Origin: Willaertia magna
Taxonomy: Eukaryota; Heterolobosea; Eutetramitea; Acrasida; Naegleriidae
Assembly: GCA_902984215.1 (NCBI GenBank)
Contig: CADWAF010000820.1
Span: forward strand, 1-10,974
Direction of reading: 5' to 3'
Length of the DNA: 10,974 nt
Part shown: positions 1 through 8,223 of the stretch, in pieces
Layout of the letters: every line of letters begins with the position of its first letter
Numbering within the stretch: position 1 is the first letter of the stretch
The notes under the pieces: model-generated
What the model saw: only the letters and a program-made list of their open reading frames with translations
The model's database searches: none
Told to the model about the DNA's origin: nothing
Made by a program: the position numbers and the translations under genes

Positions 1-1431
1 TAAAATAAATATTTCAATAATGATATATCATTCCTTTTTGTCACAATAATATTTTCTAACTCTAATTTTATATTATGTGTCACCAAATAACTGTACTTAT
101 TATCAGCTAAGAATGGATGTTTTAATGCTTCTTCAAAATTAATTCTTTTATGTGGATTCCAAATAAAGAAACGTTTTAATAAATCGATAGCATCTGAAGG
201 TGCATTTCCAAATATTTGAGAGAAATCATAACCACTCGTTGAATAATTTTTAAATAATTCTAAAAACTTTTTAATTGCTTGTGGAGAACCCTTAATATCT
301 TCTTCATTTGGTTTTCCAAGTATAGAAACTATCGTATTTAAATGATCTATAGTGGTAAAGCCATGTTCTAAATATTTACTTAATTTTTTGTAAAACACAT
401 AAAACCATTGTAATGTTATTATTTAATAATTAACTTACCTTGGATCAATAAATAAAGGTCTTCTAGAAGGATAAGGAGGTAATAAATATAGTAATTCAGC
501 TAAAATACAACCACAAGCCCAAGCGTCCATACTTGAACTTTGAACTTCATATTGTAAAATTATTTCTGGAGATTTATAAAGTGAAGTTACAACATCAAAA
601 CTCTCTGGATTTGTTACAATAGGTACTTCTTGATTACTTAAACCAAAATCACATAATTTTAATTGTATTTCATTATTATTTGTATTATTAATTAATAAAT
701 TTGATGGTTTAATATCTCTATGGAGAATCCCAACAGATTCTAAAAAGTATAAAGCACTTAATAATTGACACATTATATCTTTAATTAATTGAATAGAAAT
801 ACCTTCTTTCTGTTTAGAGAAACCATTCATTAATCCATGTAAATCACCTCCATTCATGTATTCAAAAACAATATATAAATCATTCATTTCTTTTAAACAA
901 TTTCCAGGTAAATAAAATTCAATAAAATTTATTATATTTTGATGTCCTTGTAAATGTTTTAATATTTTAATTTCTCTTAACATTCTATAAGGTAATTTCT
1001 CAAATATATTACCAACTTTTTTAATTGCTACAAGTTGACCATTTCTATTTAAATCTTTGGCTAGAATTACAACACCATATCCTTTTTTAGATATTTATGA
1101 TATAGATCAGTAAATACTGAGCTTATCGTTTGATCTAATACTTACCTCCTGTACCTAAAATGTGAACGAAACTAGTGGATTGGTTGATTATGGGTTCATA
1201 TCGAATAGGTAAAGTAACAGTGGAAGTATTGTCAATAGGATACGATCTATATTGGTAATTAGGTAAATTTAATAATGGTTGAGTTATACTAATAGGACAA
1301 GTATCTACTACTTTCTCTTCCAAATCATTTTGAAATAGATCTTGTTGGTTGACACTACTAGTATTAGTGACACTATACCCATAAGAAGAGGAATTAGTGT
1401 TATCTGACATTAGCATAGATGATGGAAACAT
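1..1431 (-). CDS. MAPK-like CMGC protein kinase, 3' end outside window
   Basis: A Ser/Thr protein kinase of the CMGC group, closest to MAP kinases. Visible exons are 1431-1146, 1081-439 and 378-1; the frame is open at the left edge, so the C-terminus is missing. About 435 residues are visible. Residues 1-90 are a Ser/Asn/Thr-rich leader. The kinase domain follows: glycine loop GTGGYGVV (about 93-100), VAIKK with the catalytic lysine (about 116), helix C glutamate in MLREIKIL (132), HRDIKPSN (216-223), DFG (240-242), SPE (266-268) and the late motif NPHKRI, which also occurs in ERKs. The segment RRPLF...HLNTIVSILGKP matches the MAPK insert region. All catalytic residues are present, so it should be active. 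The usual TxY activation motif is replaced by SFD (256-258). Splicing is inferred from GTAAGT donors, AAG acceptors and restored motifs. The substrate is unknown. A divergent CDK-like kinase is the alternative. Confidence 0.88.
379..438 (-). other. Intron 2 of the MAPK-like kinase (60 nt)
   Basis: The donor GTAAGT starts at 438 and the acceptor AAG ends at 379. Splicing joins FIDP to SKYLEHGF within the CMGC insert and keeps the frame open to the window edge. The acceptor is somewhat less certain than the donor because this insert is variable between kinases. Confidence 0.8.
1082..1145 (-). other. Intron 1 of the MAPK-like kinase (64 nt)
   Basis: The donor GTAAGT follows GGAG at 1146 and the acceptor AAG ends at 1082. 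Joining the exons rebuilds the glycine loop GTGGYGVV without a frame break, which fixes both ends. The glycine codon is split after its first base. Confidence 0.9.
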
Positions 1432-1547
1432 TTTTAATTTTAAAAATTACACGCAACTTAATAAAGGCAGTTTTCAAAATGTTGAAACAAAACCGGTAAT
1501 CGGTTTGTAATTCACGAAAATAATTCCAATGGTGCACTTAAATTGTT
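1432..1547. promoter_or_regulatory. Kinase upstream region / NF-YA 3' flank
   Basis: This 116-bp gap must hold both the NF-YA 3' end and the kinase promoter. It contains one CCAAT box (1526-1530, plus strand) and an inverted repeat, AAACCG at 1490-1495 with CGGTTT at 1501-1506, separated by 5 bp. No TATA box is convincing in this A+T-rich background. Function is inferred from position only. Confidence 0.4.
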
Positions 1548-2891
1548 TTATTGGTGTTGAAAATAAAACGAATTATAATTAAATTCATGTTCTGATGGCA
1601 AAGAAGAAACATTTAAATCAGGTAAATGACCCATCATTAAAAGTGGAGGTTGTAATAAAGTAGGTTGAGGCAGTAATTGAGGATGATGGGCTATTGAGAG
1701 AGGAGCTACTGAAGTTAAGTTAGCAGAAATTGGAGCAACATTTTGTTGTTGCTTACTATTTTCCTTTCGTTTCTTTTTAGATGATTTTGTATTAGAAACA
1801 TCTTTATCAGCAGTTGGAGAATTTGAATCATTATTTGTATTATTACCGTTCATTATGCTGTTAGAAGATGAATTATTTGCTTCTTCTAATTGTTTTTGTC
1901 TTTCTTCTTGTTCTAACTTTTCCTTTTCTTTCTTTGATAAGAACCTTCCTCCAGGACCTCTGGCTCTCTTCTTTGCCCATTCATGTCTAGAGTTATACTT
2001 GTAGCTCTTCTCTTTTTGTTGGCCAGACATCTTTAATTGGCGTTCCAACTTGGCTCTAGCAACTCTACGTTTTAGTATTCTATGATATTGTTTAGGGTTA
2101 ACGAAGATAGTACCTTCGGAGGCGGCTATTGGGGTGGGAGAACATGTGAGGGAGGATGGTAATGGTACGTTCAAAAGTAAATTAGTAGGACCACTGTTGG
2201 TTGTATTATCCAAGCCAGTGTTGGTTGAAGAAGTTTCTAACTTGCTAGAAGGTGAATTAACACTTCCTTTAGTTGAGGAATTATCAGGTATTAAGGAGGT
2301 TATATGAGTTGTTGGGTGGGGAAATGCTGAAGGATGAGGAAAGTTAGCATAGGCTGGATTGTAGTAGATAGGAGGGTAACACCAAGCACTTATGTCTTGT
2401 GGGTAAAACGCTTCTGTTGTTTGAGGACCGTTATTGTTCGGAAAACCAACAAAGAAAGGAGGGATCAAAGGATGGTGGGGATTTAAAATTGTAGGATTCG
2501 TTATACTAGTTGGAGTTTGGTTGCTTGATTCTTTATTTACAGGGGAAGTAGAATCGGTGGTGGTAGTTTTAAAGTTGGAAGGAAGAAAAGGATGGGAAGG
2601 GAAAACAGAAGTACCAAAAGCTAAAGAAGATACTCTAGTAGTAGATGAATTGTTGTTTAATGGTTGATGATTGCTGGGTAATAAATCGTTATTGCTTTTA
2701 ACACTTGATGATGGAGAGGGTAATTCATCTTCTTCAATTGGTTCTTGTTTTACCATAGTTGTTGATGATCCATTGATTCCGTTTGTTGTTAGGTTATTAG
2801 TGGTGGTAGTAGATGAAGTTACATATGGTTCAACATTAGGGAATGGTACAAACTGTTGGAAATCAGTTGGATCAAAAGGATGATTGTGCAT
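1548..2891 (-). CDS. NFYA: NF-YA / HAP2-type CCAAT-binding transcription factor subunit
   Basis: This is the sequence-specific subunit of the nuclear trimer NF-Y (NF-YA/B/C), which binds CCAAT boxes. It is 447 residues long in one exon, with an ATG start. The conserved core is at about 260-325. It begins with the helix that docks on NF-YB/NF-YC (VNPKQYHRILKRRVARAKLE), followed by a linker and the DNA-binding part, SRHEWAKKRARGPGGRF, where the family usually has SRHRHAMxRxRGxGGRF. The N-terminal 255 residues are rich in Ser, Thr, Asn and Pro, as in the activation regions of animal NF-YA. VKQEPIEEDE (47-56) fits an acidic-tail sumoylation motif. A short basic run KKKRK near 372 could be a nuclear localisation signal. 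Four CCAAT boxes upstream suggest self-regulation. The family call is very secure; the effect of the altered DNA-contact residues is unknown. Confidence 0.96.
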   Translation of the reverse strand: MHNHPFDPTDFQQFVPFPNVEPYVTSSTTTTNNLTTNGINGSSTTMVKQEPIEEDELPSPSSSVKSNNDLLPSNHQPLNNNSSTTRVSSLAFGTSVFPSHPFLPSNFKTTTTDSTSPVNKESSNQTPTSITNPTILNPHHPLIPPFFVGFPNNNGPQTTEAFYPQDISAWCYPPIYYNPAYANFPHPSAFPHPTTHITSLIPDNSSTKGSVNSPSSKLETSSTNTGLDNTTNSGPTNLLLNVPLPSSLTCSPTPIAASEGTIFVNPKQYHRILKRRVARAKLERQLKMSGQQKEKSYKYNSRHEWAKKRARGPGGRFLSKKEKEKLEQEERQKQLEEANNSSSNSIMNGNNTNNDSNSPTADKDVSNTKSSKKKRKENSKQQQNVAPISANLTSVAPLSIAHHPQLLPQPTLLQPPLLMMGHLPDLNVSSLPSEHEFNYNSFYFQHQ

Positions 2892-2946
2892 CGCTAGTAT
2901 AACGCAGTAAGTTAAGAAGCTTTAAAAAGCTGGAGTGTTGATTTGT

Positions 2947-3053
2947 ATTGGTTGCTTTGCTGTTTGATGATTGGGTTTCTTGAAAAGAAATGATTGGCCC
3001 ACTCAAATTTTTTTGGTTGGTTTTTAAAATTATTTACAACGGAATGTGCCAAT
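2947..3053 (-). promoter_or_regulatory. Cluster of four CCAAT boxes upstream of NF-YA
   Basis: In the 216-bp gap before the NF-YA ATG, CCAAT occurs on the coding strand at 2997-2993, 2974-2970 and 2951-2947, and on the opposite strand at 3049-3053. The three same-strand boxes are exactly 23 bp apart. Three of the four read CCAATCA, which fits the known NF-Y preference after the pentamer. They lie about 56 to 160 bp upstream of the ATG, the usual place for such boxes in a compact promoter. Binding is inferred, not shown. Confidence 0.6.
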
Positions 3054-3107
3054 CAGAAAGAACCTAGTCCAGAATACAAAACGAGCCATTTAGCAGCACC
3101 ATTTCTT

Positions 3108-5975
3108 TTATTGTTTAATGTCCATTTGAGAAAACATATCATCGTCATCCCAAGAAACATTGTTTAAGTCTTGTTCTGTTTCTTGTAAAACTTTTGACAT
3201 TCCAGTTTCGTTTGGTGAATTAGTTTCGCTTGTTGTTTGCATTGTTGGAGTTGTTTGAATTGATGATGGTGATTTTCGTTTAGTTTGTGGTTTTTTATTC
3301 CCCCTTTTAGCTTGTGGTTTAGTTTTAGTTGATGTTTGATTTGGGATAGAAGTCACTTTAACTGTTGTGGTTATTGGTTCTTTTACCTCCATTCCAAAAT
3401 TTTTAAATAAATCCTCTTCAGTTTGTTCTGTATTTTCAGTTTTATCCATTTCCTCAGTTTCTATGCTTAATACTCCCTTTTTAACAACAGGTGGTGTTTT
3501 ACCATTACCAATATTTTGATTACTTGGAGTTTTTACAATATTTGGCCTGTAGACTGTATTCTCCACTTTAACCTCAACAGATTTACCATTCTCTTCTTCT
3601 TCCCAATTGTTCCATTCTTCTTCTTCTGTTTCTTTTGTTTCTTTAATTTCTTGTTTTTGTAATACTTCTCTTGAAGATGAGTTTAATTTTGTAGAAGGTG
3701 AATTTGGAACAGGAGATTTAACTATTAAGGTTGGTGATTTTTGCCCTCCAGAGTTTAAATTCTCTGAATTACTTTCTACCCTTTGATTAGATTCATATTC
3801 GTTTGATTGTATATTATTCGTACTGACGGATTCACTTGTTTTCTCACCACTAATAGGAAGACTAATAATATGTTTTGGGCTTTGACCAACAAAAACAGAT
3901 TGTCTCATAATTTCTGGCTTTGAAGTTGAAGGGAAGATTGGTGTCACATTATTTATACCATCATTTGGAGAAGTAACCATTCCAAGGCTACATACATTTA
4001 AATCAAAATCATCTAACGACTCAATACCAACTTTTATAACTTGAGATGCTTTGGCACGAACTTGTACTTTTTGATGTAAAGTTAGAGGCATAATTGGTTT
4101 TAAAATATAAGTAACTAATTCTCTTGGATCAAATCTGGACATATGAATCAGTATTGCATTTAAGGCATGAACTTTTAATTCATAATATTCTTTATCAAAT
4201 AAATTATTTGTTAATGCTGTATATATTATACCTTTGTTAATACCTGGAATACTCCATAGCTCTAATAAGCACAATAAAGAGTGGCTTCTAAGTGCAACCA
4301 TTGATTGTTTTTGAGCTTCTTCATTCCCATCAAAGTAATCTAAAGGTAATTTTGAATTTCTAACTGCGTAGTGATGTAATATAGGTAAAAATTGATTATT
4401 AATTGTTTCTATTCCATAATTCTTATTTGTTTCATTCTTAATTAAATATGCAGATAAAAGAACTAAAGCATTCATTGTAAACATCACCAATTCATTGCTA
4501 CTATCTTTCATGCCTTTCAAAACTTCATTAACAATCTCAAATTGTACAATAGAAAATCCTATATGTGGAAGATAAAATTCTAAAGTTTGTAAAATACGAA
4601 TTCTAAGACTATAATTTCTACTTTGATAACATTTTCTTATAAAACTAATAATATGTTCCATATAATCCTTTTCTTCTAAAATTCCTTCAACACCTCTCTT
4701 TGTAGAAGTAGAATCCTTTGGTGAAAATAAATGTGGAAGAAAACATGTCGAATTAGGTTCTGTCATAAAAGGAAGAGTTAACATTCTAGGTAAAATTCTT
4801 CTTTTAAAAAGTGTAAGTGTCATCCTATTCACTAAAGATTTTAATTCTTTAAAATAGATTTCCTTTTCAGCATTGTTTTTAGCTCTCATATCATCAAAAA
4901 ACAACATTATATTACAAAGTGGATCTTGTTCAAAAATTTTTAATTTTAAGAACCCTTGAAAAGTAGCTCTATTAGCTGGTTCACTATCTAAAGCCTTTGT
5001 TAACCAAAATTTAATAGCTGGTAACTTTAAAAAGGCTTGATAAGTTATGTTATTATTGCTGCTTTGATTATTATTCTTTTTAAATTCCTCAATTTCATTA
5101 AATATTTTAGAAACTAACTTCTCAAAAGCATAAACATCTCTACATGTAACATTATACTTTTGAAACTTTTTCATCCCTTCTTCTGGTGTAATAGTTTCAG
5201 AATATCTTAATTCTTTCGTTTTTTCATAAAAATCTTTATCTAAAGCATTAAACTCATATGCAAATTGAAAATCACCTAATAACCATCTCATATGTTTATC
5301 AGTTGTCACATAAATTGCATCTAAATGTACATTATTAAATGTAATTTGACATTGTTCATTTAAGAAATTTAAAGCAGAAGCAATTTCATATAAACCTAAT
5401 AATATTTCAGATAGTTCTAATGTATGTAAAATACTTCTAAGAGGTACAACTGGTTCTGTAACTAAATAGAAATGGGTATCACTAACTTCTAAATGATCTA
5501 CATATTTTATGATTGATGGATGTCTCAAAATTTTTGTAAACTATTAAAATCGTTTTAAAAAATTATTTTGTAATTTTAACAAAGTAAATTTTATACAATT
5601 TAATAATTATTATTTTCAATAAATCAAAAAAAAGGTACAAACCTTTAACGCTCTTTTCGCACAATCAATAACTACATTAGCTTGTTCTGGTAATTGTTTT
5701 TTATCTTTTTTATTTGGAGTTGTTTTTTCATTTTGTTGTTTACTTTTTTCTTCACCTCCTTCTTGTTCCTTTTCAGAAAGATTAGAAAGATTTAATTTTA
5801 CTAATTCTTTAACATTATTTTCATTAATTTCAAACTCAAAAACTGAAACATCTCTTTGTTCATTTCCTTTAGTTGTTCCAGCATACATATTCCAAAATTT
5901 CCATCTTTTATCAGTATCTACTAATGGAATAGGTGTTAATGAAGAAAATTTTTGAGAAACAATTGAATTCCCCAT
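3108..5975 (-). CDS. SCY1-like (SCYL1/SCYL3 family) pseudokinase with HEAT repeats
   Basis: A SCY1-family protein; relatives act in Golgi/ER vesicle traffic with COPI and in tRNA export. Exons 5975-5643 and 5540-3108 encode 921 residues. The N-terminal pseudokinase domain (about 18-330) starts with a family-typical WKFWNMYAGTTK and VSVF (43-46) where active kinases have VAIK, so the ATP-binding lysine is absent. The catalytic loop reads FNNVHLDA instead of HRDxxxxN, and GDF (200-202) replaces DFG. ILRHPSIIKYVD and YLVTEPVVPL match the family closely. A Lys/Glu-rich insert of about 35 residues sits before helix C. Residues about 340-640 look like HEAT repeats. The tail is disordered, with acidic tryptophan motifs (EEEWNNWEEE near 755, SWDDDDMF near 908). 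It ends in DIKQ, without the dibasic COPI signal of animal SCYL1. MGNSIVSQ could be N-myristoylated, as SCYL3 is. It diverges from the gene at 6238. Confidence 0.92.
5541..5642 (-). other. Intron of the SCY1-like gene (102 nt)
   Basis: The donor is GTTTGT at 5642 and the acceptor TAG ends at 5541. Joining gives CAKRALK-FTKILRHPS, which aligns with the SCYL1 segment before RHPNI, so the placement is well supported. The donor is weaker than the GTAAGT used by the other three introns. The intron has an oligo-T run just after the donor and is strongly A+T-rich. Confidence 0.87.
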
Positions 5976-6237
5976 TATGATTATTATTCTTTTATCTTAT
6001 TGTTATTAATTTTTGTATTATATATCGGAATAAACGATCAAAGAAGAAGAATAAATCAACACAAGAAGAAGAAGAAACAAAGGCAAAGCCTTAAAACAAT
6101 TTTTTTTTTAAAAATAAAAAAATTTGTTTCCAAACATATTCTACTTTGGTCTTTTTGTGCAGTAATAATAACGCTGGAAGAGATATCTAGCAGATAGTAG
6201 TTTTAATTGTTAATAATAATAAGAATAATTAATAAAT
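5976..6237. promoter_or_regulatory. Divergent intergenic region (SCY1-like / mitochondrial protein)
   Basis: A 262-bp gap between two divergent ATGs, presumably holding both promoters. On the plus strand it has a purine-rich stretch with AAG repeats (four copies at 6063-6074) and a T9/A-rich run near 6100-6122. It contains no ATG-started open frame of note and no recognised factor site. Confidence 0.4.
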
Positions 6238-6771
6238 ATGAAAGCCTTTTTTCAAGCGTTAACAAAGCGATCTTTTTCTTCAAAGGAAGTATTAAAAACT
6301 AAAAATTATATACATCCCGAAGATTTCACAAATAAAACTAAATTAAAGAAATATTTAGAACTATTTGATGAAAAAGTCTACAATAAACTCTTTAATATTT
6401 CTTCTATCTATAATTCACAAAGATTTTATGGATATATAGAAAAAGAATACACTCATGAAGATATGAAAGAAAGATTATTAAATTATCAAAAAGAAAAAAG
6501 AATTTTATTAAGAAAAGCAAAAGAATATTATAATCAACAACTTTTAGAAGAAGAATTAGCTGAAATAAATAGAGATATATATGAAGAATTAGATAGAAAA
6601 AGAAATTTAAAAAGTTTACGTGGAAGAATTGAATTTTGGAAACTTTTCTTTCATTTCTTATTTTATAGACCTAAACCTGTTGGATTATTACATGCAGAGA
6701 TTGAAGATTATGATAAATATAAATTAAAAGAAGAAGAAGAAGAACAATTAGAAAATAAAGAGAAATTATAA
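6238..6771 (+). CDS. Unrecognised protein, probably mitochondrial
   Basis: I do not recognise this 177-residue protein. The first 16 residues, MKAFFQALTKRSFSSK, have Lys/Arg, hydroxyl and hydrophobic residues and no acid, which is typical of a mitochondrial targeting peptide. KRSFSS resembles a presequence cleavage site. Residues about 74-125 are highly charged and helical in character (KERLLNYQKEKRILLRKAKE, then LLEEELAEI), compatible with a coiled coil. A short hydrophobic segment, FWKLFFHFLFY (133-143), precedes RPKPVGLLHAEI. It is too short for a confident transmembrane helix and may be membrane-associated. The C-terminus is acidic (KEEEEEQ). The ATG is preceded by A-rich sequence and the TAA stop is clear. 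Possible roles include an accessory subunit of a respiratory complex or of the mitochondrial ribosome, but nothing in the sequence decides this. Base and codon use match the neighbours, so it looks like a real gene. Confidence 0.8.
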   Translation: MKAFFQALTKRSFSSKEVLKTKNYIHPEDFTNKTKLKKYLELFDEKVYNKLFNISSIYNSQRFYGYIEKEYTHEDMKERLLNYQKEKRILLRKAKEYYNQQLLEEELAEINRDIYEELDRKRNLKSLRGRIEFWKLFFHFLFYRPKPVGLLHAEIEDYDKYKLKEEEEEQLENKEKL

Positions 6772-6981
6772 CAATATTGTTGTCGTTAGCTTGGTTGTTT
6801 ATTTATTGATGGTCAACTGGGTAAATAATGAATTTTGTAAAAAAAGAGTTAAAAGGTAAATTATTGATAATGTATAAATTTTTGTAATTTACACAAAAAA
6901 CAAATTTATTTACATACAATAATAAGAAAATATTTACAATAATGAATAATATAAATAATAAAAGGGCTATAAAAATAAATA
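6772..6981. terminator. Shared 3' region of convergent genes
   Basis: This 210-bp gap lies between two facing stop codons and must hold both 3' ends. AATAAA occurs on the plus strand at 6974-6979, just inside the gap end. On the minus strand it appears as TTTATT at several places, including near 6796-6803 and 6904-6909. These could be polyadenylation signals, but such hexamers are common in A+T-rich DNA. Confidence 0.35.
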
Positions 6982-8097
6982 TTAATGAAATTGTTTTAAA
7001 AACATTTCATAAGTAACAAATAAAATTGCATTACTTGGTAGAACTCTTAATAAATGTGCATTCCATCCTCTGTAGAAACTTTTCCAACCATCTCTTTTAA
7101 AACCCTCTTTTATAATTTGACGTACGTTAATCTTATTTCTTTTATTGTTGTTGTTGTTGTTGAGGTCAGCCTCTTCTCTTAATCTAGTTTTAATTACTTC
7201 TTGTGGATAGGTAATACTTTGTGAAATTAATTTACAAAAAATTGAAATCCATAAAGTATGAAATATAATTTTACTGTTACTGATATTATTTAAATTATTA
7301 TTATTGTCTAAATAAGGTTCTTGTTGATGGTTACTATTTAAAATTATATTTTTCTTAAAAGCTTCGTATAAACCAAAATAAATTGCCATATCAATTATTG
7401 TGAAATAAGCAGTAAACAATCCTTTATAAAAACCTTTAAATCCATCTTGTAAATAAATTCTTTTTATAACATTAAAATAATTAAAATCATTATTTACTGT
7501 CATTAATTGTTTTCTGGTTTTTACAACAAAAATTGGGTTCATTAAAGTGCAACAAGTCCAACATGAGATTGCAGCACAGCTTGAATGAAATACCCAATCT
7601 GGATAATTTCTTTTTATATTTATATAATATTTATTTGGATATTGTTTTAAATTTTCATAAATTGAAAAGTAAATTGATCTAGTTGGTAACATTGCAATTA
7701 AATTTGCTGACCATCCTCTAAATAGTCCAATTGTACCTTCTGCTTTATGGAATTGTTTTAACATTTGGAAAGATGACATATTTTCAATAGTTGTTTTACC
7801 AGTTGCTGTTGTTGCAGATGAAAATGAGGGAAAGTACCTTTTAAAATTTTCACTTTGTAATCTTACTCTTAAAACGTCAAATGGTTGTGTGATAGTTGTC
7901 GCAATAGTTTGAGATATTAATCCTCCATAAAAATGTATCCATTTGTTTTTGTTTTGTAAATAATAGTTAGTAGCGTTGTTAATGTCCGTGTTATTATTTA
8001 ATTGAATTGGATTATTTTCAAAAGATAATTGTTGAGTTGTCAAGTGCTGCTGGGGATGATAACCAAGTTGACTATTTACTTGCTCAGTTGACATCAT
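6982..8097 (-). CDS. Mitochondrial carrier, pyrimidine nucleotide type (SLC25A33/36, Rim2-like)
   Basis: An inner-membrane mitochondrial carrier of 371 residues in one exon. All three tandem repeats are visible by their signature motifs: PFDVLRVR (72-79), PIFVVKTR (188-195) and PQEVIKTR (298-305). GLFRGWSANLIAMLPTRSIYF (124-144), GFYKGL (222-227) and FYRGWNAHLLRVLPSNAI (341-358) are the matching second-half motifs. YPQEVIKTRLREE in repeat 3 closely resembles the YPHEVVRTRLREE of SLC25A33/36 and yeast Rim2. The NPI-aromatic-xxKTR form of repeat 2 occurs in the same branch, which also holds folate/FAD and NAD carriers. Transport of pyrimidine (deoxy)nucleotides is therefore the best guess, not proven. 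The 45-residue N-terminal extension is Gln/Asn-rich. A loop before the last helix pair carries an Asn run encoded by a TTG/CAA microsatellite. Two adjacent ATGs (8097, 8094) could start it; I take the first. Confidence 0.9.
   Translation of the reverse strand: MMSTEQVNSQLGYHPQQHLTTQQLSFENNPIQLNNNTDINNATNYYLQNKNKWIHFYGGLISQTIATTITQPFDVLRVRLQSENFKRYFPSFSSATTATGKTTIENMSSFQMLKQFHKAEGTIGLFRGWSANLIAMLPTRSIYFSIYENLKQYPNKYYINIKRNYPDWVFHSSCAAISCWTCCTLMNPIFVVKTRKQLMTVNNDFNYFNVIKRIYLQDGFKGFYKGLFTAYFTIIDMAIYFGLYEAFKKNIILNSNHQQEPYLDNNNNLNNISNSKIIFHTLWISIFCKLISQSITYPQEVIKTRLREEADLNNNNNNKRNKINVRQIIKEGFKRDGWKSFYRGWNAHLLRVLPSNAILFVTYEMFLKQFH
7145..7162. repeat. (TTG)6 trinucleotide repeat inside the carrier gene
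   Basis: Six TTG units on the plus strand read as AAC codons on the gene strand and encode most of an Asn run (313-318) in a carrier loop. It is a simple-sequence expansion in a tolerant position, and its length may vary between strains. Confidence 0.85.
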
Positions 8098-8223
8098 TTT
8101 TTTTATAAGTTAATTATATAATTTGCTTAAATTTTCTTGTTTTTGTAAATTTGTTAAAATCGTATTATTACTCTTAGTTGAATTTTTATCAAAAATAAGT
8201 AAAGTATATTTTGAACGTATAAT

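Noticed and set aside
2434..2883. Two plus-strand open frames opposite the NF-YA N-terminal region.
   Set aside because: They are antisense to the Ser/Thr/Asn-rich part of NF-YA, which lacks stop-like codons in that frame; their proteins show low-complexity Val/Gly-rich sequence and no domain.
3061..3102. A short upstream open frame (ATG at 3102) that might regulate NF-YA translation.
   Set aside because: It begins a few bases from the stop of the SCY1-like gene and more than 200 bp from the NF-YA start, so it probably lies outside the NF-YA transcript.
5526..5528. A separate gene starting within the second exon of the SCY1-like gene.
   Set aside because: The codon is TTG inside the conserved ILRHPS motif, and the upstream exon joins in frame through a GT...AG intron to complete the pseudokinase domain.
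6000..6197. Plus-strand open frame in the divergent gap, as a small gene or a first exon of the gene at 6238.
   Set aside because: It begins with TTG, is Lys-rich because of AAG repeats, and the gene at 6238 already starts with an ATG and a full targeting peptide.
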